A stretch of 64,000 nucleotides of DNA from Serilophus lunatus (Eukaryota; Chordata; Aves; Passeriformes; Eurylaimidae). The position numbers and the translations under genes were made by a program. The notes beneath the pieces were generated by a model that worked only from the letters and a program-made list of their open reading frames with translations, searched no databases and had not been told where the DNA came from. The stretch is from contig VXBA01002147.1 in assembly GCA_013399895.1 (NCBI GenBank), positions 280,578 through 344,577 on the forward strand. Reading direction: 5' to 3'. Positions 1 through 12,890 of the stretch are shown here, one piece after another (position 1 is the first letter of the stretch; each line of letters starts with the position of its first letter).

Positions 1-3000
1 TCATTGCCTACAAATAGAATGAGTTGTAGGCATCTGTAAACAGCCTGCAGCATGACACAGCCTCAAATCACATCTCTGCCATTGTCCTAAATGAGCTTGG
101 CACCATGAAAGATATATGCCCCACAGAAAAATAAAAGATAACAATGAGATGAGTGGAACAGCAGAACTAGGAGAAAGATTATGAAGCTACATAAAACCTT
201 GGGGAAGCAGAAAATAGTAGAGCCCAGGGTAGGTACCCAATTAGGGTAGTTGGAATAGGAAAGAGGTAAAATACACATAACCCCTTAAAATTAAGGTATT
301 AAGTGTAAGGTGGAGGAAAAGAAGTATACAGGATGTATCAAAAATGAAGAAACAGGAAGACAGAAAGCTTTGGGCTTGAAAAAGCAGTGGATGTTTCTGT
401 TACAGGGAAGGTGTCTTGAAGGACACAACCTGATAGAAGCAAAAGTTCCCAAAATAATAGAAGGGAAGAATCACCCATATGCAGACCAGAAATGGACGAT
501 TGTTAGAAACATTTAGTATGCTGTAGATCTCAGACAGGTGTATTCATGGAGTTGGTTGCCACACCCAGTACTCATCAACTGTACTAGAACAGGATAATTA
601 ATCTCCTCTGCTAGATGCCTTTTCATTCTTCCACACTTTTTTTTTTTTTTTAAAGGGATTCTTCTTTTAGCTGTCCGGGTCAGTCATGCTTCTTCCCCTC
701 TTTAGTTTAGCTTTTCTATATCATGTAGGATCCATCAGCATGCAGTTTTACAACCACAGAAGGTTTGGAAGTATGCCATTGGGGAAGTCTGTCCTCGGGA
801 GCTGCTAAGAACTGTCAAACTGCCTTTCTGCAGAACCTGGAGCTGCTGGGGTAGCAACCAGTTGGAAAAGTAAAAGTCTTGTCTACTTTCTCTCTGCAAA
901 ATCTCCATCTAGCTTCTTGGTGCTCTGAAGTTGGAAAAAGGACAACGCAGAAATTTGGGTATAAAAATCATGTATTTTGGACTTCGAAAGAAAAATATTT
1001 GAAAATAATAATTAAAAATATTAAAACATGATTGTTTCGATCTGTCAGTTTTCATGGAATAAAGACAAAATAATCAGCCTGTTTGGTTAAGTTAGATTTA
1101 GTTAAGATAAATTTAACTATATTATAAAACATTAAAATATGTCCTTGTTTGAGAGCTCAAAACCTGATAAGTATTTTTGATACCTTTTTGAAAATAAGCA
1201 ATACTAGAAAAAAACTGTTAAAAATAAATGTACAATTTGAATTATGATCGTCACTATCTCAATCTAGAGCTCATGATACAAAGCCTGTTCAATCAATAGA
1301 GAGCCTTCTATTGATCGAAATGGGTCCCAGCTTAGGCTCTGACTACAAACTAATGATACATGTAAAAAAAAGCATCTAATGAACATCAACCAAACAGGTG
1401 AAAAATGTTTTTTTTTTCTTATGTAATATATGAAACAATCACCTGTGAAATAGGAAACTTGAGGAGATGTCTATTTAGACACTTTAAGAAAAGTTACTTG
1501 ATTTTTTAGTTCCTGTGAAGCACCACTAAACCCTTAAGCTACTACATTTCTAGATTAAATTGGCCTATCAACAAATTCTAGAGCTAAGATTCTTCATTAT
1601 GGAATTCTGTAAGTTTTTTGGGTTTTTTTTCTTCATTTGTGGAAGATAAATTATCTTTTTTTTTTTTCCTTCTTTCCTCCTCCTCTCCCCCAGTTTGGCC
1701 ATTTATTCTATAAAGTAATTGAGTTGAATTAATTGTTTTCTGAAGGATCATCCGAAACCAAGAAAAGTTAAAATATTTGGCTATTTATGGTTTAACTATC
1801 ACGCACAAAATACATGGGAACTTTGTGTGTGGGTACACTTAAATGCAAGTATCATTTAGCTACTTTTGATTTTCTTACCATGTTTGCTAAAAAAGACATT
1901 TATTTTCTGACATACATGTTGTATGAGTTCCAACAGGGGAGGATCATGCCAACACCATTTATCTTCCTTATTTTGAAATGAAAGGAAACATGAACATTTG
2001 TGCACAACCTTTCACTGCACAATCTTTGCAGGCGTATTTTGTAATGGTATCAGGATAGTATTTTAGTTTCCCTAAAAAGCAGTTCCATCTTCTATATCTC
2101 TTTCCTTTAAGATTGTACCTGACAGATAGAAAGCTGATACCAGATTATCATGTCTCATTTTAGCAACTTGTTCAAAATGTTTCCTTTCCAATGTCTCCTG
2201 CTGCACTGAAGAAACTGTGTGGTGTCTGCAATTAGCATCAAAAGCATTGCAGTATAGAAAAAATACTTCCAGAGAAAAACGAGAAAGTTCTCTGAGTTCA
2301 GAAATGTAGAAGGGACATCTCTCACTGAGAAGGAAAAGATGTCTGGGAGGTCAATATAACACCATGGGACTTTGAAAATCAATTTTTAATTTTATTTAGG
2401 CCATAAGTCTCATGCAGCCTTTGTTGTCTGTTATAATCTCAGTTCTCTCAGTGTAAGCTGGAGGCAGTGTCCTTTTCTTGGCACACAGGAAAACTAAGTT
2501 AACGGCAGTGTGCCAGTGTGCACGAGTGTGTACGAGAGGACACAGGCTCACCCACTGAACAGTCAGCCAGCCAGATATCAAACAGCAGCTCTGCAGAAGC
2601 CACATAGGTCTATCAGTTTGATGCTGTCCCAGGGCTAAGAAACTCTGAAAAGACTCAAAGTGCACTAGAGCATGGCAATACTTTCATATGACAGCATAAA
2701 TTATGGGATGGCACTGAAGATCAGAAGCATAAGCAGAGGAGCCCCATTGTACCCCTATTCCCACTCCACCACAATTCGCACAGAGCAACCTGGGAAGTAC
2801 TGCTGCAGTGGGCAGTATAAATACCTACGACCTTCCCTCAGTGGGACCCTGGGGGCTAGTATATCCCTTTGTTCAGGTCTCCTTAAGTTATGACTCTGCT
2901 TCTGTGAGGCTTTGCAAGTCATCAGTATTGCTGGTCTGGCCTTTTTATGCCTTTCTTGTATCTCCACTTTATATCTATCTCCCTCACATCTTCAGATGCC

Positions 3001-3439
3001 TAGGAAAGTTTCCTATCTTCTGTCATGCTGGATTTCAGTTTGCATTTTTACGAGACATCTGAAGGATTACTCTGAAAATTAATCTTACCTATGTTCCTAT
3101 GAGTAGTTTATCCACAAAGATATTAATTTGGAATAGATGTTGTTTATTAACTGATCAAGCTCCACAGCAAAACTGGTTGGACTTTTTTTTGCCTCCACTA
3201 GCTTGCTTAAAATGCTATCCCAGGATTTAGTCCCTTGATGGTTAAGTATTTTATTTTCCAAGCTAAATTTATCTCTGGATGTTTTTTGCCCTTTTGAGAA
3301 CAAGTTCATGACAGATTTTTTTGCATTCAGTCACTAAGTCACAATTGGATTACTCTAGTCCCCAGGATCACCAACTCTTCACACATCATGTTACTATTTC
3401 CTTCTCTATCACTGGTCTTTTGTGGTGTAATCTCCAGAT
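1..3439. other. AT-rich noncoding stretch, no gene seen
   Basis: All six frames are broken by stops and the longest open frames are under 90 codons, with no recognisable domain. Homopolymer runs of T occur near 638, 1400, 1625 and 1655. A TATA-like TATAAATA lies near 2817 in a slightly GC-richer patch (2660-2900), but no LTR ends or exon could be defined there. Nothing else is supported. Confidence 0.6.
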
Positions 3440-4080
3440 AACACATTCTCTTATTTTTTGTACTAAAGTCATAGATGACAGTATTTAAGAAAATTGTTTA
3501 CAAGACTGATCCTTAGGTCCCTGAGGTCTCACTCAGGACAGCTCAGATCCCAGTATTGTACATGCAAAGCCACAGAGTGTCACTTTGCATTTACCTACAT
3601 TTCAAATCTACTTAATTTCATCTGCAATTTTTTTGCAAGTCACTCGTTTTCATAAAATGCTTTTCCGTTTCTTCACGGAATTCATACATTATCTTTACAA
3701 TTGTGAGAAACTTGGCATCATCAGCAAATTTTGTTTGCAGTTATTGTTGTCATCTTGTTTCTTTCACTCTCTTTTTTGGCTGAGTAGCCAAAGGATTGAA
3801 GCACAGATCTCTCTAGGTATCCAGTTGCCTCCATAACAAGGACACAGTGTTCTCTGTTTCTTATCTTTTAATTAATTATTTACCTCTTTATAGACCTATA
3901 CTTTCTCCCTGTGGTTGCTTGGCTTCTTTAAGAGCCTTTGAAAGAGATTTTTGCTAATGCATTCTTGAAATCCAACCATAATATGTCAACCAAATCTCTC
4001 TCATCAGCTTCACTATTAACCTCTCTAAAGAGCTCTGGCTGTGAGCCTAATACTTCTCCTTTCATCCAAACCTCATGTTA
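3440..4080 (-). mobile_element. Ancient CR1-type LINE fragment with RT motifs
   Basis: Read on the minus strand, this is a decayed piece of a LINE reverse transcriptase. Around 3985-3955 the frame reads D-I-L-W-L-D-F-K-N-A-L, the shape of the conserved LDFxKAF block. About 260 bases downstream, at 3731-3714, it reads K-F-A-D-D-A, the catalytic FADD motif, with the two aspartate codons at 3717-3722. The same two motifs are 86 residues apart in the well-preserved CR1 at 62.5 kb, so the spacing fits. Further on, near 3580, N-x-K-C-K can be read, again in the right order. Stops and frameshifts occur between the motifs, so the copy is dead. It may extend toward 3100, but I cannot align that part. 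It could belong to CR1 or the related L3 clade. Confidence 0.6.
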
Positions 4081-5420
4081 TGTGTCCTTTTTTTTTTTTT
4101 TTTGAATACTACTGTTTATCTAAAAATTGACCTAAATTTTTTTAAAAAAGAAATGTTCAATAGAGGCTAACAAATGCCAGAAGTAAAACAAGAATTTTAT
4201 TTTGTTAATAATATTTGAGGATCTTTAAAAAAATCTTTTTGATGTAAAAATATCAATATTACTTCACTAGTTCAGAACAAAAAAACCCTTTGATTTGACA
4301 ATGAAACCAAACTAACTTTAGTGATATATCCAATATTTCAACAGGAACAAATAAAGAAGAAAAACAGTCATGTAAGGTTGTTTTTAGCAAAAAGAGTATT
4401 TGAATGTGGATACTTTTAAATGAATAAGTTCTTTCTTCAAATAACATTCTACATCTTACATATTCACTATCATTGTGCTGACAGCAGTTCTATCGTCTCC
4501 TTCTATATTTATATTCTTGTGTCTTGAGACTTACGTACAGAGTTTTACTGTCTTCTTTGTACCTAAATTTTCTTCCAGTGGAAACTATTAACTCTTAAAT
4601 ATACCTCACCACTAGCCCCTGAGTCTGTGGTCAAACCTGCTGCAGAGTCTGTGACTTAGTATTTCAGAATTCTGTTTTTAATTATCCCCTCATTTTTCAG
4701 AGATATCCAATATGTCTTGCACCTTCTAAAGTGCTGCATATTTTAGTTTTTCCAGGTTAATTTCTAAATATCCTGAGTTAACATATTCTCATTTACAGGT
4801 TTTATTCTTCATAATAGCAGCTCTAGAAACAGTGACCAAAACCTAGCATATTTCAAGGGATGCTTCAACAAAGGCAAGGCAACGTGTTTCAGTGTACTTA
4901 CTCATGATTTGCATTGTGATGATTTGCATGATGATGTCTATTGCACATTTACAGGGGTGCAAAATGAGGGAGAAAAGAGGTAGGCTCACTGTTTTAGCTG
5001 ATTCACTCTATGTTTAGCTCCAGGACTAAATCATATCCACATCACATGTGCATTGATTTGTTTATGTGCCCTAATTGAGAGCCAAACTATTTTCTTAATA
5101 AAGAAAATTATTTATGAGAGAGAAAATAGTTAGCTTCAGGCTTTAAATCTTATGGACAGAATGCACATGTAGTTGGTCTGTACTCTTGGCCAGCAGTGAT
5201 CCCTTGATGAAGGTCACAAGGGTTATACTAGGGAAAAAAAAGGGAAATAAAACATTTTATAGGTTACCATATTCTTGTGTATGAAACTATATGTGGTAGG
5301 CAGGAAGCAAGGAATATAAAATACAACATTTAATTAATCTGTCCTGTTTCCAACCATTTGTAGTCTATGTTTCACTGGAAGACAGCTGAATGTGACCCGG
5401 AGTTGAGATATTTTTATAGA
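4081..5420. other. AT-rich noncoding stretch
   Basis: A T-run near 4088 is followed by AT-rich unique-looking sequence. A small inverted repeat, ATTTTCTT with AAGAAAAT around a 4-base loop, lies at 5089-5108. No open frame above about 60 codons and no recognisable repeat were found. Confidence 0.6.
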
Positions 5421-5865
5421 CTCATTGAATCATAGAATAGTTTGGGTTAGTAGAGTTCTAAAAGGTCATCTAGTTCTAACACCCCTGCCATGGGCAGGGA
5501 CACCTTTCACTAGACCAGGCTGCTCAGGGCCCCATCCTGCCTGGCCTTGAACTCTTCCAGGGCTGGGCCATCCACATTCCCAGGCAACCTGTTGCAGTGC
5601 TTCGCCATCCTCACAGCAAAGAACTTCTTCTAAATATCTAATCTAAACCTACCCTCTTTTAGTTTGAAGTCATTCCCCCTTGTCCAATAGCTACATGCCC
5701 TTGTAAAAAGTCCCTCTCCAGACTTCTTGTAGCCCTCTTTAGGTACTGGAAAGTGCTCTAAGGTCTCTCTGAAGACTTCTGCAAGCTGAACAAGTTCAAT
5801 TAAAGCTGTCTTCCTAGCAGAAGTGGTCCAGCATTCAAATCTTCTTGGTGGCCTCCTCTGGCCAA
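5421..5865 (-). mobile_element. CR1 LINE 3' end, truncated
   Basis: The left edge carries GAATCATAGAATAG, the reverse complement of the CR1 3' tail. Moving right, the sequence follows CR1 order: the 3' UTR with its GGTTGG-like block, then the end of ORF2. On the minus strand, 5700-5630 encodes F-T-R-A-C-S-Y-W-T-R-G-N and then F-K-L-K-E-G-R-F-R-L-D-I, the typical CR1 ORF2 C-terminus. CR1-like sequence continues, with small indels, to about 5865 (a GCCTCCTCTGG block), where the copy is 5' truncated. A 97-codon frame (5923-5630) is open across it but joins unrelated sequence and is not a gene. CR1 copies lack poly(A) and usually lack target duplications, and none is seen. Confidence 0.9.
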
Positions 5866-8800
5866 TAAGATCATAGCCATGAAGCCATGTGCTCATCTCT
5901 GTCTCCTCTTGTTTATTCCCCATGTTACATGTTCTTAAATACAGACATTGAAGTTGGGCCCCTCAGTAAAGCTGAGTTACTGGATTGTGTGGCTGGAATT
6001 CCTTTTGTCTGCTCTTCAAGTGCTCCCCTGCTGACCTTTGATTCATCTCCACACTCTGGGCATCTATTACTGGCTCTAGCATCAACCTGGTAAGAGTGGG
6101 ATGAATTGAGGTCCTTCTCCTATGGCAACTTTATTTTAAAGAACTATTGTATCACACTAGATGTAATTTCAGCTGGAGAAAAGTATGCAGAGAGTTAATA
6201 ACTACAGACTCTTAGAGTAAAAAGCATGAACTACAGGAGAAAAAGGAAGCAAAGTGTTTTGTTTACTCAACACCGATATTTCATTTCTTCTGAAATAACA
6301 AGTATCACATTTCCTAACTTGGGTACTTTTTCTCCTCAGTGACCAAAAAACCTGAAAGAATTTTCTGTATAATCCCAAGCCAAGAAAACACATTAGCTTT
6401 GCATTTAGAATATTATATATATAGAAAGTAAAGGATTATTGCAAAATCTTTCAACACACAGACATGTCGTTTGAGGCTTATCAGCCTTACTACAGCAGAT
6501 AGGTTCTCTTCTTCATATACAATTTGTAAAGATTTTGCAAGACTTCGTACATAAGAAAAAAGTAAATAATACCATCTGCAGATATAAGTAAATTATAGGG
6601 ATTTTTTTATTTTATTTACACTTTGTAGGCTGAAATGAAAGGATATTAATATTCTATAAAATACCATTATTGATATGAAACATAGCCTAAATAAATAGCC
6701 CAATATTTTATGTTTTTCTTTTTCTTCCCAGTCCTGTTTTGCCTTATTGTTTGTGTTGAAAAAAGTCCTATCTGTAATCTTTTACTTATCCTCAGGTGAT
6801 GAAATTAATCTTGCCCAATTTGTGCATTTAAAAAATTCCTTGTCATAAACTCCCTGCCATATTCCATCCAGCCATTCTAGATCTGCCTTGTTAACAGTGG
6901 AAAGAATGACCACACATTCAAGTTGAGTGGCTAAGTTAAGTGAGACATATTTCTATTGGCAGTACATACTTGTCTTAGGTGCTTAACATGGAATTCAATT
7001 TTTAATTGTTTGGCTAGGTAAAAAAACTGTTTCCCATAGATAAGGTTCCCAGAGACAAGCTATGTATTTAAATAGTGTGCACACTTTATTCTTTTCTTCT
7101 TAAACCAGACCATGCTTTATTATTGAACTGAGCTTTTTTTATGTTTATCATTAAATGTGAATATAGCTCATTTCCACATGAACAGATTGAGTTTTTCATT
7201 GATTCATGATGAGAAGTTTTCTACTATCACTGTTGTTAACTTCACTGAGTTAACATTGATGGGTCTAATGATGACTCCCTGAACAGGTAGGAATCAGCTA
7301 CAAGGCTGGCTGCAAGGTTCACTGTGGGAGGAACAGAAACAAGGTTTACTGTAAGGCGGAACAGAAGCATGCAAAAAGCCTCATACTACACATACTTCAG
7401 AGAGAGAAATTTTCTTCTTAAGATAATAGACTTTAATTCTTAGCTGGTGCAAGGTGGCTCCTATGCAGTCCTTTACTTAGTTGCTAAATTCTGCAGTCTT
7501 CAGTTAACAGAGTTTTCAACTGAAATTCCATGTTTTATAAGAAAATAATATTAACATATGTGTCTTTGCATCAGGGACTAAATTAGACAAAGAATCAGAG
7601 AGTACAATTTAAATATAGATAAGAGGACTAGATCTGTGCAACTGATGGGGGTAAAGCAAAATTTCATAATTTTGTCCATCTCCTGTGCTCAAAGTTCATC
7701 AAATGACTGAAGAAAGGGCTTAGTTTCTACTGAACTATTATGAGATTTCTTGCATTCACAAAGACTACACATTTGTAAGCTCTTTGCTCTTTACAGGCAT
7801 TGCTGTCCTTGCGAATACATTCGTTCTAATTCTCCCTACTGCAAAAGAAAAAAACAACCCACCTCCTGTTTACCATGGTCCCACAGACAGTATGCTAATG
7901 TGGATACACAGTGCAGCATGAGTTAATGGAGACATATCTTTTTTTCTATTACCAAACACTGAACTGCTGCAAATGTATCTACTGCATAACAACATTACAG
8001 AGACATCTTGTATTTTATTTTGTATGCAGACGTTTCTATTGGCTCAGTCTTACCTAGGGCTTTCTGACAGTTAATAATATAGAGGTACCATTATAAATCT
8101 AGTCTTTTTGGATCATTGACAATCTTGTATTATTATTGAGTAGTAACAAGTTTGTTGTCTACAAGTTTTATAGAAGCAAAAGTAATGGTGATTTTCAAGA
8201 AAATAAAATACACAAAGCACAGTTCAGAAGAAGTATCTTTTTTTTTTTAAGATTGTAATCATATTCTTAATTTATGTTGAATATCTCCCTGCTGATATAT
8301 CTTTTAAACCACTGCAGAGTTTAAATGCCGAAATATCTTCGACACCACTGCAGTTTAAAGGTGCCTATTGTTTCTGTCTCTAGGATAGTTATGTTACCTC
8401 CTGTAATCCTCAAATGGCTGAATCTGTCAGTAATAGAGCTCTTCTATATTGCTAGGTAAAGAAAAGAAACAAGCTGATACTTTCTTCTTATAAATTGTGA
8501 CCTGATTGCACTGGATGTAGAACAGGGGAAATTCTTGTAATTTTTGGAGAAATGGAACTCTAAATAGCACCTCAACTGCACAAGTTTTTTGTAACTGAAA
8601 AAGAAGGAATTTTTAGCCTGGAGAAATGTGTGGTTTGCATTGCTCCATTATCACACTTCCTTCCTTGCTTGTTTTCTTGTCTTTGTCTTCATATTAGCTG
8701 GGTTTTTTTCTGGGTTTTGGTATGCTTATTTCTTTTAGCATGTCAGCACAGGATAGGTGCAGTTCACCTGTGATGCTTCTACTGTGCACCTAAGCCTATT

Positions 8801-11800
8801 TTGCTATATAACTGTAGCAACTTCAAGGAAATCAATGTGAAAGTGATTATGCTGAGGCTACATTCAAGTCTACTCAATTTAGTTCAGGAGTGGTGCACCA
8901 ATGAAGGTTCATCACATGAAATTTTAGAGGTCTAAAAGTTTTTTGTCTAATCATCTTCTGCAGAGAATATACAGGAAGGTATACACAGAGAACAGTTCAC
9001 GTCATCCTGAGCTACAAGGTGTGAATTCTCTCTGGAGATTCCTCTTTCTAGCCTCTGACTTTAAAGCGAGATGAGGTGATTAACTTTCACTTAAATAAAG
9101 TCATGTGATATGTCTATAAATGGCTGTAAAGCCGAGAGTGTGTAGGAATATTGAGGAAACACTGGCAACATTGAAAACACTCAAAATTACAAATTGGCAT
9201 AGACCCTTATTAAACTTATCTACATTCACTAAACTTCCTTTTGAGTTTGGCTGTAAATCAACTACAACTAGCAGATTGTGAATGAAATGAAGAACAGCTG
9301 TGCCTTCATAACATAAATCTCTTAGACAGGGGAAATCATTCAATCAACTTAGTGAGAAAATTAGCACCTTTAGGTTCCCTGTTCATTCTTGTGTCTCAAA
9401 GGAGTTTCATTAGGACCGACAGAACTGATGATGCTAGATTTTCAAACCAGAGACTTGCCATAGCTGATCTGTGATATCATTGATGTGCTTCAGACTTAGT
9501 CTTTGTTCATAACTGAATCTGATTTACTGTTAAATTCATTATTTCAGATTTTCTTCAAATTGTGTAGCTGGGATTAACTTAGTATATTGCTGCCTACCTT
9601 GCTGCTGCGACAGATAGAAAAAGAATGGAGAAATTGTGATACTTTCCTGCCCAAATCTGTTGTCTTGTGATCTCATCCAGAGGACAGAGAATCCAAGTTA
9701 CGGTTTTCTTCTTCCAATATACCATAGCATGAGATTTCAGCTGGAAACAGATGTGGATCCTTTCCTGTGAGACCAAACACTCTTTGCAGAGTCACACTTG
9801 GAGTCCCTCTGTGATCTGCTGCAAACAGGCTGTGGTGTTAGTAGTAGTGTTGTTGCTGATATGATTCCAACCTGTGTTTATGGAGTAGGTAACATTGTGA
9901 CTCTTAGGTGTTTCAATTATCAGAGAACATTCCATTTGCTAATCAGTTATCTATAGACTATAATCCACATGTGTACATATTATAGGATGATTTTGCATTA
10001 GCAAACATTAAATTGAATTTTCCCTATGTCTTTTAAAGTGTAAAATGAAATTAATTTAACAGATATACTAATAAGATTCTGCTTGCCTTTTTTAGACAAA
10101 GCATGTACTTTTAAAATGCTCTTAATGTTCATTTTCCCACCTACTAGGTCATTCCTTTCATTAATAGTGATTAAAAGTAAACCTGTGTGCTCGTAAACTT
10201 GCCTTGTATGGATGAACACCCACTAATGTAGTAACTTAAAATTCCCTACTGGTAAAACTTAGTTATCTGAGAAATGGGTTCATAGATGGACAGAGAGAAA
10301 GACAGATGAAAAATACCACTCATTTTTGTCATTAAAACCAGGAACATTCACAATTGTTCTACAGTTCAGGATTGAGTGCCCTAAAGCAAAATTAGATACA
10401 TGTTTGCAATTTAGAAATGTCTTCTTGCTAGCAGAGGCATTCTGATATATCAGAAAATGATAGTATATTATGTGATACTTCCAGAAAGCTGCTCCTATCT
10501 TTAGGCTGCAGCAATGGTCCATATGTTTGACATGTTTTATGTAACCCAGCAATACATCCATCCTTAATTGTCATTTCATGCCAGGGCGATTGGCAGTCTC
10601 TGTGGACAATGACAACTACTGCCTCCTAAAATTCTTTGACAAACTTTGGGTAAATTTTCATCTGTCTCTATAAACTAAAGCAATGTATAGGATTCACAGA
10701 GTATCACATACTTGTGCTTTAAAATTGAAGCAGCCTGGTTGTGTGTGAAAAAAAAAATGGATTCATACAAAACTGCAGAACAGAAAGAGAAATATGTATC
10801 TCTAGCATATGAGAATTATTTCCTGTGGCAAGTGGAACTGCTATTCATATAAAATTCAGTTGTCATTTATTAATATACCGTATTCTCTAGGGAATTTTTG
10901 TTAATAGTCACTAGCATCTCTCAAAAAATAAAACGAAATCCTTTCTTTTCCTGGTCCTTAGTTTTTTCACACACTTTAAAACTCTTAACTTTTGACAAGG
11001 ACATGATACTATTACATGTATAGGAGGGAGATCAAACCTGCCACACTACTGGAGTCTGTCTGATTGCTGATACATACCAAGCCCAGAGAACAAGGGGTTA
11101 CCTGAAGCCTGTGATAAACTGGTTTGGTTTTTTTCCCTTTTCTTTTTTTCTGCTATATCTCAAGTCCTTCAAAATGTTGAATACTACTGTGAGAAATGAA
11201 CAGGCTGGATGGCAAATTGAACTTCAGAGAGAAAGAGGGAATTTAGGAGGTTAAGGTCAACCCAGTTTAGGGTTATGTATGTTACATATTTGTTACAAAT
11301 TACTTGTTTTCTGTTAAAGCTTAAAACATTCCTACTTGCTTGATAGCTACAGCAGAGGTAATGACTTTAAGTATGCCAATTTGCACCAACTGAAGATTTA
11401 TCCCTCTATTTCCAAACTTGTTTTCCAGCTGTCTTATTGGTCTGCACCACACAGTTCACTAACTGTTCTCACTAAATCTCTTGTTTATAATATAAAGGCC
11501 TTCTTCATTTCATGAACAAAAGTTGCCATTAAAATAAAAAAAAATAATGTTAAGCACACAGCATGACTGTAAGGATTTAGAAATTTTGTGCTAATTCTGC
11601 TTGCCCTGTCTGTGTCCACAGTTGCATGCTTGGAAGTGCTATATGATTTCCTAGCAAATTCATTAATTTACTCACCTGTTAAGTTAACATGAAAAGCAAA
11701 GAAAACAAACTGCTTTCGGTTTATTTATTGAATTAAGCCCAGAAAATGCATCTCTGTTCTTTTATTGAGTGGCCGTGGGCTGAAAAGTGACATACCTTTG

Positions 11801-12289
11801 GGAAAAACAAATCAAGGATTATTTAAGTGGTTGTTTACTTCAAGAAATGCAAAACATGCTGTTTGAGAAGCTGAATCATTAAAACAACTGCAATGGGACA
11901 CAGTGCTCCTCATATTGAGATCAAAATCCTTACACGGATTCTCTAACCTATTTAGACCACATTTTCTACCTAGGTATCAGATCATTGGGGTACAGAACTT
12001 GAATTCCATATAATTGTTGGTCGGATTGATCCATAGCTAGAAACTTCATAATCTTTTATAAAGAGATGCTAGCTTAGATTAACTGTAATATTATATACTT
12101 GTAGTAATACTCCTGTCTTTCCTGGAACTGGGTGTATATGGGGGGTGCCAGTGGAGGTAGTGGCATTTGCTCACAAGATTTAGTTTTATTCTGAAGGGAT
12201 TAATTTTATATTCTGCCCTGAAGATGGGTGAGCATTCCGCATCTTCTCAATGTGAAAGAGTGATCCAAAGATCCTTCTATTTGCATAAT
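5866..12289. other. AT-rich noncoding stretch
   Basis: About 6.4 kb with no recognisable gene or interspersed repeat apart from the small tandem repeat at 7314-7368. Open frames are short (under 95 codons), have no known motif and are spread over both strands as expected by chance. Homopolymer runs occur near 8236, 10748 and 11536. Very old, unrecognisable repeats are possible. Confidence 0.6.
7314..7368. repeat. Two-copy imperfect tandem repeat, about 27-28 bp
   Basis: Two adjacent units begin AAGGTTCACTGTGGGAGGAA and AAGGTTTACTGTAAGGCGGA and both end in ACAGAA[AG]C. They differ at several positions, so the duplication is not recent. No gene overlaps it. Confidence 0.6.
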
Positions 12290-12890
12290 TGCCTGCCTAG
12301 CTAATAGCTCAACCACCCCTGAGGAGCAGGTCTTTTCACACAGTGATAAATGATTATCCTCAAAGTAATCTGAAGCTAGGTCTTTAAAGATTAGGATTAG
12401 AACAACGAATATGATTCACCATTCACTCAAAAGCCAATGTAGCATTCACAGCACTGGAATGATGTACCAAAAATGGCTTATTTTGCTTAGCAAGCAGAGC
12501 GACAAGTTTTGATCAGCTGCCCATTGAAGGCTATCATTGTCACGGCCAGCACAGAATACCATAGCTGTGGAGCCTGGAAGCCATGAATATGTACAATGCT
12601 ATTGCCAAGTCAGCATCTGAGAGGATGTTCATAGGAACAGCCTGCTGGCTCATCATGGATGGAAGAATTTATTTCTGACAGATTTCATACTTGGGAGAAT
12701 GTCAGCTAACCCTGAGGCTATGAAGTCTCTTGACAGTCAGAAAATAGACCCCTTGTTTGAGGACATTGCCATGGCTTTGGCTAGTTCTTCAAAATGTTAC
12801 CCTTTTCCTTCTAACCTCATTTCTGTCTCATTCAGATTTAGTTTCAGCGAGCTGAATTCCAATTCAGAAGCTGATCTCCTGTAAGCACTG
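12290..12890 (-). mobile_element. Ancient L2/CR1-like LINE fragment (RT C-terminal half)
   Basis: On the minus strand two separate LINE motifs can be read in the expected order. Near 12850-12800 the frame gives S-L-K-L-N-L-N-E-T-E-M-R, matching the KLNxxKTE block that follows the catalytic site in L2/CR1-clade reverse transcriptases. Further 3', near 12415-12300, it gives I-I-F-V-V-L-I-L-I-F-K-D-L and continues open for about 35 codons. This matches the hydrophobic FKxLxLxFKAL segment near the C-terminus of the same proteins. Between them the nucleotide pattern also resembles an amniote-wide interspersed repeat I know from reptile genomes, whose exact family name I cannot give. Stops and indels show it is inactive. 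The plus-strand 61-codon frame at 12699-12884 is only its antisense shadow. Confidence 0.6.

Noticed and set aside
2660..2900. TATA-containing GC-richer patch as a promoter or LTR
   Set aside because: No TG...CA ends, no flanking duplication and no homology to the other LTRs here.
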